A stretch of DNA of 64,000 nt, taken from NCBI GenBank assembly GCA_030602885.1, contig JAUVYV010000010.1, forward strand, positions 1-64,000, written 5' to 3'. Within the stretch, counting starts at the first letter, position 1, and the number at the start of each line of letters is the position of its first letter. Of the stretch, positions 8,609 to 15,909 are shown in pieces. The notes under the pieces are model-generated. The model saw nothing but the letters and a program-made list of their open reading frames with translations. It made no database searches and was not told where the DNA came from. Origin of the DNA: Phycisphaerales bacterium. Its GTDB lineage: Bacteria; Planctomycetota; Phycisphaerae; Sedimentisphaerales; Anaerobacaceae. The translations under genes were made by a program, and so were the position numbers.

Positions 8609-9832
8609 ATGTTCAGAACGCTCAAAAGACGGGCATTCATCGCGCCAATGGCTATGGTCGTTGCCGTCGTCCTGTCTATAATCGGCGTCGGCCTGCTGAG
8701 TCTCGGTTTTAATCGCCGAATGATTTCGATTCGCGCAAACCGGCGGATCGCGGCACGCTCGGCAGCCGACTACGGACTCACAAAGGCACTCTATGAAATG
8801 AACCAAAAGCTCAGAGCCGAAACCTGGAATGACACCTCCCTGCCAACCGAGTCCGACGCTTCCGTCCCCGGCACCACCAACGCTCTTTACAGCTACAGCG
8901 TTAGCGGTGATATGTGGACCGGCTATACAGCCCGGGCAACCGGCACCTGCGGATTCGCCACAAGAACCATAGACTGTGACCTCAAGCTGAAAGGAATCTT
9001 CGAACATGCGATTCTCACAAGGACCACATTGGACCTGATTAACGATAGTCTGATTGATTGGTTCAATTATGACGATGACGACGAGCGCCTGAAAGTCGGC
9101 ACAACAAGTGTACTGTCCAACGCCATTATTCTCAAATCCGGCGTCACCATCAACGGAGACCTCCTCGTCGGACAGGGCGCCATCCCCGCTGACGTCGTGG
9201 ACGACCAGGGAGCAACCATCTCGGGCCTCGTATATCCCGTCGCTTCCGACAACGACCTGACTATGCCGGAAGTGCCAGCTTCACTGGCAGCGGCCCCGAG
9301 CTTAGGGACGATTAGCAGTGATGATATTACACTCACCGAATCCGGCAAGTATGAAAACATTCGTTTGAAAAACGGCGAGGTTTTAACCGTCAATGGTGAT
9401 GTCGAGATATATGTTGAGGGCGATATCACCCTCGATAACTCCGCTCGTATTGATGTTGATCCCAATAATCCTGATGCGGAGTTAACAATTTACCTTGGCG
9501 GTTCCCTTGACGGCCTTAACGGCTCCGGATTCAACAATCTCAACGCCCCCGATTCTGGCTACCCTGCTGGCAACCCTCACAAGCTTACTGTATATGGCCT
9601 CGCGTCCTGCAACAGTATCATCATAAAAAATAGTGCCGTCTTTTGCGGCACTATCTATGCGCCAAACGCCACCGTCGATATGCACAACTCCGCGGAGATT
9701 TACGGTTCCGTAGTCGCCGACAGCTATATTCAGAGAAATTCCGCCACCTTTTGGTACGATGCCACACTCAGAGACGTCGGCCTCGAAGACGACTTCGTCC
9801 GCTTCGTACCAACCCACTGGCGAGAGCAATAA
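8609..9832 (+). CDS. PilX/GspK-like membrane-anchored pilus-associated protein
   Basis: The protein has 407 residues. An N-terminal membrane helix (about 12-33, PMAMVVAVVLSIIGVGLLSL) follows a basic start, as in PilX N-terminal and GspK-type proteins, and ANRRIAARSAADYGLTKAL continues the amphipathic helix. From about residue 150 the protein becomes a repetitive beta-structure rich in Asn, Ser and Gly, with repeated V-N-G-D, N-S-A and I-Y-G type turns. This suggests a right-handed beta-helix or polymer-forming, bactofilin-like fold exposed outside the cell. AAAGGA lies ahead of the ATG. It closes the three-gene prepilin group. Confidence 0.7.
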   Translation: MFRTLKRRAFIAPMAMVVAVVLSIIGVGLLSLGFNRRMISIRANRRIAARSAADYGLTKALYEMNQKLRAETWNDTSLPTESDASVPGTTNALYSYSVSGDMWTGYTARATGTCGFATRTIDCDLKLKGIFEHAILTRTTLDLINDSLIDWFNYDDDDERLKVGTTSVLSNAIILKSGVTINGDLLVGQGAIPADVVDDQGATISGLVYPVASDNDLTMPEVPASLAAAPSLGTISSDDITLTESGKYENIRLKNGEVLTVNGDVEIYVEGDITLDNSARIDVDPNNPDAELTIYLGGSLDGLNGSGFNNLNAPDSGYPAGNPHKLTVYGLASCNSIIIKNSAVFCGTIYAPNATVDMHNSAEIYGSVVADSYIQRNSATFWYDATLRDVGLEDDFVRFVPTHWREQ

Positions 9833-9894
9833 CCAGCCGAATACCCGCTCCACACACCTCTGCCTGCCGGGGCCAGCGGCGAAATACGCCCCTA

Positions 9895-10869
9895 CTACCC
9901 GAATATCGCCTTACATTCCGCAGCAATACCCTCCAGCTCTGCAAGCTCCTGCTCGCTCGGCTCTTTGCACGATGGGGCGGCCGCAATCGCCTTTCGTATG
10001 AGTTCCAAATCACTCGGCGGAGCCGCCACGCACACACCGGGCCGAGAGAGGGTCCAGCTAAGTGCTTTGCTGATAAGGGCTTGCTCGGTGATGGGCTCGT
10101 ACCAGCATCGGGGGCAGGGCTCTTTGTCGGGATTCTGCGGCCAATGCTGCTTCGCCATAGCTTTCAGGGCGATTATGCCGAGGTTTTGGCGGTTGGCTTC
10201 GGCGAGAATGGGGTCTTCGAAACCGGTTTGGTAATGGCAGACGAAGTTGATGGGGAACATGGCGGTGTCGAAATCGAACTCGGCCATTGCTGTTAAGGCG
10301 GCTTCGACGGAATGGGCGGAGAAGCCTATGTACTTTATTAGCCCGGACTTGCGTGCTTCGAGGATGGCCTCCATCGCGCCGCCTTTAGCGAGGGCGGCTT
10401 TGACGTCTCTTTCGGGGTTGGTGATGGCGTGGAGCTGGTAGAGATCGAAATGGTCGGTCTGCAGATGTTCGAGTGAGCGATGGAGCTCTTGTTCGGCGCC
10501 TTTTTTGTCGCGTTTATTTGTTTTGCAGGCGAGGAAGACGTTGTCTCGAAATGGCCTAAGTGCCGGGCCCATCTTGAGTTCCGCATCGCCGTAGGTCGGA
10601 GCGACATCGAAATAATCGATGCCGTTTTCGATCGCCGCGGCGATGGCGGAGTCGGCTTCGGACTGGGCAACGCCGGCGAGGGCGAGGCCTCCGAAGGCGA
10701 TGATGGAGACTCGTCGGCCTGTCTTGCCGAGGGTGCGTTTGGGGAATTTATCGGTAGCTAAGTCGCTGTTTTTACTGGGCTTGCGGCCCAGTGCTAAAGT
10801 GGGTGAGCTTGGCAAGAGCAGGGTTGCGCCCGCAGCACCGGCGGCCTTTAAGAAATCGCGTCGTTTCAT
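9895..10869 (-). CDS. Tat-exported aldo/keto reductase
   Basis: A 324-residue NADP(H)-dependent aldo/keto reductase family protein. The N-terminus MKRRDFLKAAGAAGATLLL is a twin-arginine signal (RRDFLK), so it is probably folded with cofactor before export. The AKR core starts at KRTLGKTGRRVSIIAFGG; IDYFDVAPTYGDAE carries the catalytic Asp and Tyr, and ACKTNKRDKKGAE the Lys. SAHSVEAALTAM and a C-terminal CPRCWYEP segment follow; the two nearby Cys could bind metal. The usual catalytic His appears in LYQLHAITNP. It faces the pilin group tail-to-tail and stands alone. Its substrate is unknown. Confidence 0.85.
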   Translation of the reverse strand: MKRRDFLKAAGAAGATLLLPSSPTLALGRKPSKNSDLATDKFPKRTLGKTGRRVSIIAFGGLALAGVAQSEADSAIAAAIENGIDYFDVAPTYGDAELKMGPALRPFRDNVFLACKTNKRDKKGAEQELHRSLEHLQTDHFDLYQLHAITNPERDVKAALAKGGAMEAILEARKSGLIKYIGFSAHSVEAALTAMAEFDFDTAMFPINFVCHYQTGFEDPILAEANRQNLGIIALKAMAKQHWPQNPDKEPCPRCWYEPITEQALISKALSWTLSRPGVCVAAPPSDLELIRKAIAAAPSCKEPSEQELAELEGIAAECKAIFG

Positions 10870-11136
10870 GGCATATCTCCGGATAATTGGTTTTGAGTTG
10901 TTAGCCCCGCCGGTGGCGGGTAAATCTTAGTTCTTAGTTCATAAGCACTTATGGCATATCGTTCGCTGCTGATTGCTGGTTAATTATCCTTCATCATCGG
11001 CTGATGCTCAATGGAAAATGCAGAATTACATGGGGTAAATGTGCGGGCAAGACGGCGTGGCTTAATGTAGGGGGAATAGGCAAAATAGTGAGAGGCGCAA
11101 GGGGTAATTGGACACCTGGTTATTAGGACTACACCG

Positions 11137-11225
11137 CTGTTTTTGGGCTAAAAACAGGGGTTTTGACTTGACTTATGGGTACATGGTTGCGCGCTGACCT
11201 GCGTTTTTGGCTCAAAAACGCAGGT
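11137..11225. repeat. two related hairpins, 40 bp apart
   Basis: Hairpin one: CTGTTTTT (11137-11144) pairs with AAAAACAG (11150-11157) around GGGCT. Hairpin two: ACCTGCGTTTTTG (11197-11209) pairs perfectly with CAAAAACGCAGGT (11213-11225) around GCT. Both share a GTTTTTGG-CT-AAAAAC core, so they belong to one palindrome family. They lie in a 900-bp gap without a convincing gene, between the aldo/keto reductase and tcmP. The rest of 10870-11136 shows a CCCGCC/GGCGGG hairpin near 10905 and no gene that I can support. Confidence 0.6.
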
Positions 11226-11235
11226 CGAGGTGTTG

Positions 11236-11288
11236 AAAACGTGCGAAAGTTTGAAAAAAATTGAAAAAATCTGCAAAAATCTGCGAAA
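11236..11288. other. helically phased A-tracts (predicted curved DNA)
   Basis: A-tracts begin at 11236, 11246, 11254, 11264, 11275 and 11286, i.e. 8-11 bp apart over five helical turns. Such phasing is known to give intrinsic DNA curvature. A second, looser series (11407, 11419, 11429, 11437) runs up to the -35 box of the candidate RNA promoter at 11447 and could act as an UP element. Confidence 0.5.
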
Positions 11289-11446
11289 GGAAGTAGGTTT
11301 TTGGGGTCCTCTGTTGCTGAGCCAGGGGCGACTTCTCGAGGATGAACTGAGGATAAACTCTGGACAAGCGGGGATGGCCGCTGAGGCGGTCAGTTGCAGG
11401 GGTGGGAAAAATTTTAAGAAAATTTGCGAAATTTGGAAAAAAGTTC

Positions 11447-11474
11447 TTGCAAAGCGCCGGGGGCGGCCTATAAT
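11447..11474 (+). promoter_or_regulatory. sigma70-type promoter of a candidate small RNA
   Basis: TTGCAA (11447-11452), a 16-bp spacer and a perfect TATAAT (11469-11474). A/T-tracts directly upstream resemble an UP element. Transcription would start near 11481, and no gene with a ribosome site follows before a terminator at 11568-11617. Confidence 0.6.
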
Positions 11475-11480
11475 GGATAA

Positions 11481-11610
11481 TGTAATATATGTTCTTTTCT
11501 TCAATAGGTTTTGGTTTCGGTGAGTTGGTGTAGTCGATAAGTTTGCTATATTTTAACACTGACTCACAAGGTCGGGGTTGTAAAAGACTCCGGCCTTTCT
11601 TTTGCGCATT
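11481..11610 (+). ncRNA. candidate structured small RNA, about 120-130 nt
   Basis: A good promoter and a terminator bracket about 125 bases with no credible reading frame. Two stems can form. GTGAGTTGGTG (11520-11530) pairs with CACTGACTCAC (11557-11567) using two G-U pairs, leaving a 26-nt loop. The next base starts the terminator stem, AAGGTCGGGGTT (11568-11579) with GACTCCGGCCTT (11586-11597), which needs three G-U pairs. Pairs that work in RNA but are imperfect in DNA favour a transcribed structure. It matches no RNA family that I recognise. It lies about 160 bp upstream of tcmP on the same strand, so it could be an independent regulator or part of that locus. Confidence 0.45.
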
Positions 11611-11617
11611 TTTTTTT
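11568..11617 (+). terminator. intrinsic terminator of the candidate small RNA
   Basis: A 12-bp RNA stem (11568-11579 with 11586-11597, loop GTAAAA) is followed by TCTTTT and then a run of nine or more T (to 11617). It is a convincing Rho-independent terminator. Confidence 0.7.
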
Positions 11618-11644
11618 GAGGGGGTTGTCGGTTTTGGGTATAAT
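11617..11644 (+). promoter_or_regulatory. possible promoter of the tcmP operon
   Basis: TTGAGG (11617-11622), 16-bp spacer, TATAAT (11639-11644). The -35 is a weak match and partly lies in the T-run of the preceding terminator. It would give a leader of about 120 nt before tcmP. Confidence 0.35.
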
Positions 11645-11747
11645 GTCGGGATATGAGAAAGTCGTTAGCACATTTGCTGAATACGGCCAAAAACTACACG
11701 AGGTGACAGAGAGGATTTGTAGGGAGAAGATAGAAAGTTTTGTTTAA
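11643..11747 (+). CDS. possible 34-residue small protein
   Basis: An ATG-to-TAA frame gives a 34-residue, charged, helix-prone peptide beginning MSGYEKVVSTFAEYGQKL. The composition looks protein-like, but the ATG overlaps a TATAAT sequence (11639-11644) that is a plausible -10 box for tcmP, and no ribosome site precedes it. It could be a leader peptide, a remnant of a longer gene, or chance. The AT-rich composition matches tcmP just downstream. Confidence 0.2.
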   Translation: MSGYEKVVSTFAEYGQKLHEVTERICREKIESFV

Positions 11748-11771
11748 TAATGTGTTAAAGCTAAGGGTGCA

Positions 11772-12896
11772 ATGTCAAAAGATATTAACAAAGAAACTTA
11801 TGATGAAGCCACATTAGCTAAATTAGATATTTTTGAACAATATTTAATTGCATGGTTACCGGTATTTATTCATACCCCTTATACTGGTGAGGTTATGATT
11901 TGTGATTTTTTTGCTGGATCAGGGCAGGATATAGAGTGTGTGCCGGGTAGTCCACTTCGAATACTGCGAACTATTGAAAACTACAGAGAGCAAATTTTTC
12001 AAAAAAACATAACAATAAATGTGGTTTTAAATGAATTTATATCAGATAAATTTAGTGAACTTCAAGGGGCGGTGTCTTGCAATTTCGATTCGCAATCATG
12101 GGGACAAAAAGTTAATATCTCATGTCAAAACAAAGATTTTCAGGTCTTGTTTCGTGAATTATATATGCAGTTAAAACAACAACCAAATTTGCTTTTTATA
12201 GATCAGAATGGAGTTAAACATGTAAGTAACGAAATTTTCCAAATGCTAATTGAGCTAGACAGAACAGATATGTTGTTTTTCATGTCATCATCTTATATAA
12301 AGAGATTTGTTAATACACCAGAATTTAAGATTCATTTTGATGATCTTGATTCGGAGATGATCGAAAAAGCTCGATATGGAGACATTCATAGAATAATGCT
12401 CGATTACTATAAAAAGAAAATACCCGGCAATAATGAGACTTTGCTTTACCCGTATACTTTAAAGAAAGATAGAGGTAGTAATATTTACGGGCTTGTTTTT
12501 GGCTCCAAACATCCGCTTGGCGTCGAGAAGTTTCTAGACCTTGCTTGGGATAATAACAAAATCAATGGAGAGGCTAACTTCGACATTGACGGAGATGTCG
12601 AAAAAAAGACTCCGAGCTTATTTGATAGCTTGCCGGATTATGATCGACAGAAAACCAAAAAAGAAGTGTATGAGGCCAAATTAGAAAACTTTATTATGGC
12701 TCGAAAAAAAGTAACTAATCTTGATATTTTGAAATTTACTTTTGATATGGGGCACCCAAAGAGTCATGCACGTGAGTGCATAAGCAAATTTCGTAAGGCT
12801 GGGAAAATCGAATGTGATTCTCAAATTGGTTTCAGTTATAACACTTGTATAAAGAATAGAAACATAAAGGAAATAAAGGTTAAAGAAGATGGCTAA
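11772..12896 (+). CDS. tcmP: three-Cys-motif partner protein, TcmP family
   Basis: The 374-residue protein fits the TcmP family, known as the partner of DUF5131/three-Cys-motif proteins. [10 protein letters not shown] (44-53) resembles the SAM-binding motif I of DNA methyltransferases, and LLFIDQNG (140-147) sits where relatives have F-I-D-P-F/Y-G. The C-terminal third (from about 285) looks like a winged-helix domain: [13 protein letters not shown], then [16 protein letters not shown]. Biochemical function is not established. AAGGG lies ahead of the ATG. It overlaps the DUF5131 gene by 8 bp, implying coupled translation. Codons end mostly in A/T, unlike the GC-rich neighbours, which suggests recent horizontal transfer. 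Confidence 0.8.
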   Translation: MSKDINKETYDEATLAKLDIFEQYLIAWLPVFIHTPYTGEVMICDFFAGSGQDIECVPGSPLRILRTIENYREQIFQKNITINVVLNEFISDKFSELQGAVSCNFDSQSWGQKVNISCQNKDFQVLFRELYMQLKQQPNLLFIDQNGVKHVSNEIFQMLIELDRTDMLFFMSSSYIKRFVNTPEFKIHFDDLDSEMIEKARYGDIHRIMLDYYKKKIPGNNETLLYPYTLKKDRGSNIYGLVFGSKHPLGVEKFLDLAWDNNKINGEANFDIDGDVEKKTPSLFDSLPDYDRQKTKKEVYEAKLENFIMARKKVTNLDILKFTFDMGHPKSHARECISKFRKAGKIECDSQIGFSYNTCIKNRNIKEIKVKEDG

Positions 12897-13617
12897 TTCA
12901 AAGATAGAATGGACGGAATCGACGTGGAATCCGGTAACGGGCTGTACGAAAATAAGCACCGGCTGTGTTAATTGTTATGCCGAGCGTATGGCTTTGCGAT
13001 TAAAGGCGATGGGCCAACCTAATTATCGTAATGGTTTTAAGGTCACATGCCACCGGCATACGCTTGATATGCCTTTGCGATGGAAAAAGCCACAGATGGT
13101 TTTTGTTAATTCCATGAGCGATCTTTTTCATAAAGACGTACCGAACGATTTTATCCTGGATATATTTTCCACGATGCGGCAGGCACAACAGCATCAATAT
13201 CAGATTCTGACAAAAAGAGCTGAGAGATTGGCGGAATTATCACCCGAACTACCCTGGCGGCAAAATATATGGATGGGTGTTACCGTTGAAGCCGCGGATT
13301 ATAAATACCGGATAGATTATCTGAGGTACACAGGAGCTGATATCAAATTCTTATCGCTTGAGCCGTTGTTAGGTGATTTAGGAGAGCTTAATCTTGATGA
13401 GATTGACTGGGTAATTGTTGGTGGAGAATCCGGGCCTGGAGCAAGGCCGATAGAAATCGGCTGGGTCAGGAATATAAGGGAGCAATGCCTTGCTCGAAAT
13501 GTACCATTTTTCTTTAAGCAATGGGGTGGTGTAAACAAGAAGAAAGCCGGCAGATTATTAGACGGCGAAACTTGGGATGAAATGCCAACTGGTTTTCGAG
13601 ATAATATATACGCTTGA
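12889..13617 (+). CDS. DUF5131 / phage Gp37-Gp68 family three-Cys-motif protein
   Basis: The protein has 242 residues. [15 protein letters not shown] opens the family signature, and Cys19-X6-Cys26-X2-Cys29 with YAERMA is the three-Cys motif, reminiscent of radical-SAM iron-sulfur binding. [24 protein letters not shown] and FFFKQWGG follow, all characteristic of DUF5131. The family is found in phages and bacteria next to TcmP; a radical-SAM-like activity on nucleic acid or protein is suspected but unproven. The first codons overlap the last codons of tcmP. A 9-bp hairpin lies 12 bp after the stop. Composition is AT-rich, like tcmP. Confidence 0.9.
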   Translation: MANSKIEWTESTWNPVTGCTKISTGCVNCYAERMALRLKAMGQPNYRNGFKVTCHRHTLDMPLRWKKPQMVFVNSMSDLFHKDVPNDFILDIFSTMRQAQQHQYQILTKRAERLAELSPELPWRQNIWMGVTVEAADYKYRIDYLRYTGADIKFLSLEPLLGDLGELNLDEIDWVIVGGESGPGARPIEIGWVRNIREQCLARNVPFFFKQWGGVNKKKAGRLLDGETWDEMPTGFRDNIYA

Positions 13618-13628
13618 AGCCTTGTAGG

Positions 13629-13649
13629 GTGTGCAAATTGTTTGCACAC
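13629..13649 (+). terminator. hairpin after the tcmP/DUF5131 pair
   Basis: GTGTGCAAA (13629-13637), loop TTG, TTTGCACAC (13641-13649): a perfect 9-bp stem just after the stop codon. There is no T-run, so termination is likely inefficient or the hairpin is an mRNA-end stabiliser. Confidence 0.45.
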
Positions 13650-13743
13650 GCGGAATCATTCAATAAACCCAGGCCCCCGAAAAAATGGGGCAGGCCCACC
13701 CCTAGCGTCAAAGGAAAAGATAGCGTATAGCGGTTAGATATGG

Positions 13744-13763
13744 ATTCCCGCCTGCGCGGGAAT
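13744..13763. repeat. GGATTCCCGC-type dispersed palindrome
   Basis: ATTCCCGC (13744-13751), loop CTGC, GCGGGAAT (13756-13763), followed by GACA. This is the widespread intergenic repeat whose translation gives the familiar spurious DSRLRGND peptide. Confidence 0.7.
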
Positions 13764-13820
13764 GACAAGAATCTGGCTTCGGAGGAGGAGCAAAACATTT
13801 CGCTTGCGGGGCAAGCGATT

Positions 13821-13972
13821 GGGGTGAGTGATCCTCGCGTTTGCAACCGGGGCCGAAGACCCCGGCTAAATGGTCGCCTGCGGGGCAGGCGAAGTGGGGT
13901 GAGTGATCCTCGCGTTTGCAACCGGGGCCGAAGACCCCGGCTAAATGGTCGCTTGCGGGGCAAGCGAATTGG
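13821..13972. repeat. tandem pair of REP-like palindromic units (75-bp period)
   Basis: Two copies of a 75-bp unit begin at 13821 and 13896. Each starts GGGGTGAGTGATCCTCGCG and holds two hairpins: CCGGGG/CCCCGG around CCGAAGA, and a second stem that is GCCTG/CAGGC in copy one and GCTTG/CAAGC in copy two. The second-stem change is compensatory: C to T on one arm and G to A on the other. Copy two runs to 15 bp from the transposase start. Another GCTTG/CAAGC stem precedes copy one at about 13802-13816. Confidence 0.8.
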
Positions 13973-13986
13973 GGTATTATATTTGT

Positions 13987-14436
13987 ATGGGCAGAATGCT
14001 TGGGTATATGTTGAGCTGGACTATGTATGGGACGTGGTTGCAGGGTAATGAGAAGGGGTTTGTTAAGGACGGAGTCGTTCGCGGGGATAATCCGGCACTA
14101 CGGAGAAGTAACGAGCGGAATATGGGAGGGCCTATTGTCCGGTTGGGTAAGAAAGAGAAGGGCATTGTTCGTAAGGCAATGATCACAGTATCGAAAGAAC
14201 TGGAGCAGGTTGTATATGCGGTGACGGTGCAGTCGAATCATGTTCATGTGGTTTGCGGGCATTTAGAGAAGCCTATAGGTAATGTAGTGAGTTACTATAA
14301 GAATGCAGGGAGGATGGCGCTTAAGCAATTCGGGTTTGAGGGGAAGCTTTGGAGTCGCGGTTACGATGTTCGGTATTGTTATGCTGCGGCGAGTCTGGAG
14401 GTGCGGATCGCGTATGTTGAGGGACATGGGGATTAG
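13987..14436 (+). CDS. REP-associated (RAYT/Y1-type) tyrosine transposase-like protein
   Basis: A 149-residue protein of the IS200-like/TnpREP (Y1_Tnp) family. GYMLSWTMYGTWLQG matches the usual N-terminus, HVH at 85-87 (SNHVHVV) is the metal-binding HUH pair, and VVSYYKNAGR (101-109) supplies the candidate catalytic Tyr (103 or 104). Such HUH enzymes cut and join single-stranded DNA at hairpins. ATG 13987 is chosen because upstream in-frame codons lie inside the REP unit. Two REP-like units lie directly upstream and one about 140 bp downstream, the arrangement expected for a RAYT acting on its own palindromes. It is slightly short, so the C-terminus may be eroded. Confidence 0.8.
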   Translation: MGRMLGYMLSWTMYGTWLQGNEKGFVKDGVVRGDNPALRRSNERNMGGPIVRLGKKEKGIVRKAMITVSKELEQVVYAVTVQSNHVHVVCGHLEKPIGNVVSYYKNAGRMALKQFGFEGKLWSRGYDVRYCYAAASLEVRIAYVEGHGD

Positions 14437-14543
14437 GGGGCAGGGGTTTTGTTTAGGTGGTGAGGTTGCGGATCTTTATGGCGGGTATAAGCCAGATGTT
14501 TCGGGGGGAGTGGGGTAAGGTTTAAGAGGGATTGATGAATGGT

Positions 14544-14631
14544 AAGGCCTTTGGCCTTGTTTGGGTAAGCGGGCCTCGCGTTTGCAACCGGGGCCGAAGA
14601 CCCCGGCTAAATGGTCGCCTGCGGGGCAGGC
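14544..14631. repeat. downstream REP-like unit and short palindrome
   Basis: AAGGCC/GGCCTT (14544-14558, loop TTT) is followed by a third partial REP unit at 14574-14631, from CCTCGCG through CCGGGG/CCCCGG to GCCTG/CAGGC. It mirrors the upstream pair, so the transposase is bracketed. In 14437-14543 I see nothing else. Confidence 0.75.
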
Positions 14632-14640
14632 AATAAAACC

Positions 14641-14669
14641 TTGACAGGGGTGTGGGGTGCAAATAGAAT
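14641..14669 (+). promoter_or_regulatory. sigma70 promoter of gap
   Basis: A perfect TTGACA (14641-14646), 17-bp spacer and TAGAAT (14664-14669). The transcript would begin near 14676, 70 bp before gap. It starts only 10 bp after the last REP-like unit. Confidence 0.75.
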
Positions 14670-14745
14670 CGCGGGTTCGTTTTCGTAAGAACAGTGTAAA
14701 AAGGTTAAGAACCGCAATTTCAGTATTAGAAAAGGAGATTCAGCA

Positions 14746-15759
14746 ATGGCAACAAAGGTTGCAATCAACGGATTTGGTCGAATCGGCAGGGCAATAGCGA
14801 GGATAATCACGGCCAGGGGCGGCGGTCTGGAGGTGGTGGCTATCAATGACCTGGCGGATGCGAAGAGCTTAGCTCATCTGTTCAAGTACGATACGGTAAT
14901 GGGCAGATGGGAAGGCACGGTGAAGGCGGGCGACGGTGAGTTGGTGATAAACGGCAAGAGCGTGAAGGTGCTGAGTGTCAGAAATCCCGCTGAGCTTCCG
15001 TGGAAGGATATGGGCGTGAAGATTGTCGTTGAGGCGACGGGTATTTTCCGGACGAAGGAATCGCCGAAGGGCGGCTACGGCGACCATCTCAAGGCCGGTG
15101 CGGAAAAGGTAGTGCTGACGGTGCCTGCAAAGGACGAGATTGACGCGACGATAGTGCTCGGCGTGAACGATGAGAAGCTGACAAAGGACGTGCAGTGCGT
15201 GTCGAATGCGAGCTGTACGACAAACTGTCTTGCTCCGATTTCGAAGGTGCTCAACGATTCTTTCGGGATTGAGCAGGGACTTATGACAACGATTCACTCC
15301 TACACGAACGACCAGAACGTGGCGGATATGATTCATAAGGACCTTCGCAGGGCACGGGCCGCCGCCTGTAATATAATTCCGACGACCACCGGCGCGGCCA
15401 AGGCCATCGGCAAGGTGATACCGGCGATTGACGGCAAATTGGACGGTTTTGCGATTCGTGTTCCGACGCCGGTGGGCAGCATTGTCGATTTGGTAGTGAA
15501 TGTGAGCAAGGATGCTACCGTCGAGGGCGTCAATGCCGCGATGAAGGCCGCGGCGGAAGGGCCGATGAAGGGGATTTTGGTTTACTGCGATGAGCCGATA
15601 GTGAGCAGTGACGTCATCAAGGACCCCGCTTCGAGTATCTTTGACTCGCTTTGCACGATGGTCAAGGGCAAAATGGTAAAGGTGGTGAGCTGGTACGACA
15701 ATGAGTGGGGTTATTCGAACCGAACCGTTGATATTATGGAACGTCTTGCGAAGATGTAA
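14746..15759 (+). CDS. gap: glyceraldehyde-3-phosphate dehydrogenase, type I
   Basis: The 337-residue enzyme oxidises and phosphorylates glyceraldehyde 3-phosphate to 1,3-bisphosphoglycerate with NAD in glycolysis, reversible in gluconeogenesis. NGFGRIGR (9-16) is the NAD loop; Asp35 in AINDL favours NAD. The catalytic Cys157 lies in SNASCTTNCLAP, and His184 in TTIHSYTNDQ activates it. SWYDNEWGYSNR is near the C-terminus. AAAAGGAG precedes the ATG by 9 bases. It leads a central-metabolism run with pgk next, under a strong upstream promoter. A 22-bp palindrome follows the stop. Confidence 0.98.
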   Translation: MATKVAINGFGRIGRAIARIITARGGGLEVVAINDLADAKSLAHLFKYDTVMGRWEGTVKAGDGELVINGKSVKVLSVRNPAELPWKDMGVKIVVEATGIFRTKESPKGGYGDHLKAGAEKVVLTVPAKDEIDATIVLGVNDEKLTKDVQCVSNASCTTNCLAPISKVLNDSFGIEQGLMTTIHSYTNDQNVADMIHKDLRRARAAACNIIPTTTGAAKAIGKVIPAIDGKLDGFAIRVPTPVGSIVDLVVNVSKDATVEGVNAAMKAAAEGPMKGILVYCDEPIVSSDVIKDPASSIFDSLCTMVKGKMVKVVSWYDNEWGYSNRTVDIMERLAKM

Positions 15760-15762
15760 CCG

Positions 15763-15784
15763 GCTCAAACCGGCCGGTTTGAGC
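15763..15784. terminator. perfect 22-bp palindrome after gap
   Basis: GCTCAAACCGG joined directly to CCGGTTTGAGC (15763-15784), two bases after the gap stop. There is no T-run; it may attenuate between gap and pgk or protect the gap mRNA end. An AT-rich microrepeat and a TCCGCC/GGCGGA stem follow (about 15785-15845). Confidence 0.5.
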
Positions 15785-15909
15785 GTGCAAAAATCAAAAG
15801 TTAAAATGCAAAATTGCGGAGTCCGCCTCCGGCGGAATTCGACAGATATGCTTTTTTGGGGACAAGGGTTTTTGGGTCGCCAAGAGCATAGGAAAAGCAG
15901 GACGATACA

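Noticed and set aside
11212-11559. Frames across the A-tract region upstream of tcmP
   Set aside because: Phe/Lys-rich low-complexity translations come from A-tracts; there is no ribosome site and they overlap the RNA promoter.
11137-14631. CRISPR array
   Set aside because: Repeats are palindromic units with little or no spacer and there are no cas genes.
13621-14745. Complete IS200/IS605 element
   Set aside because: There is no TnpB and the flanks are REP-like units instead of IS ends, which fits a RAYT better.
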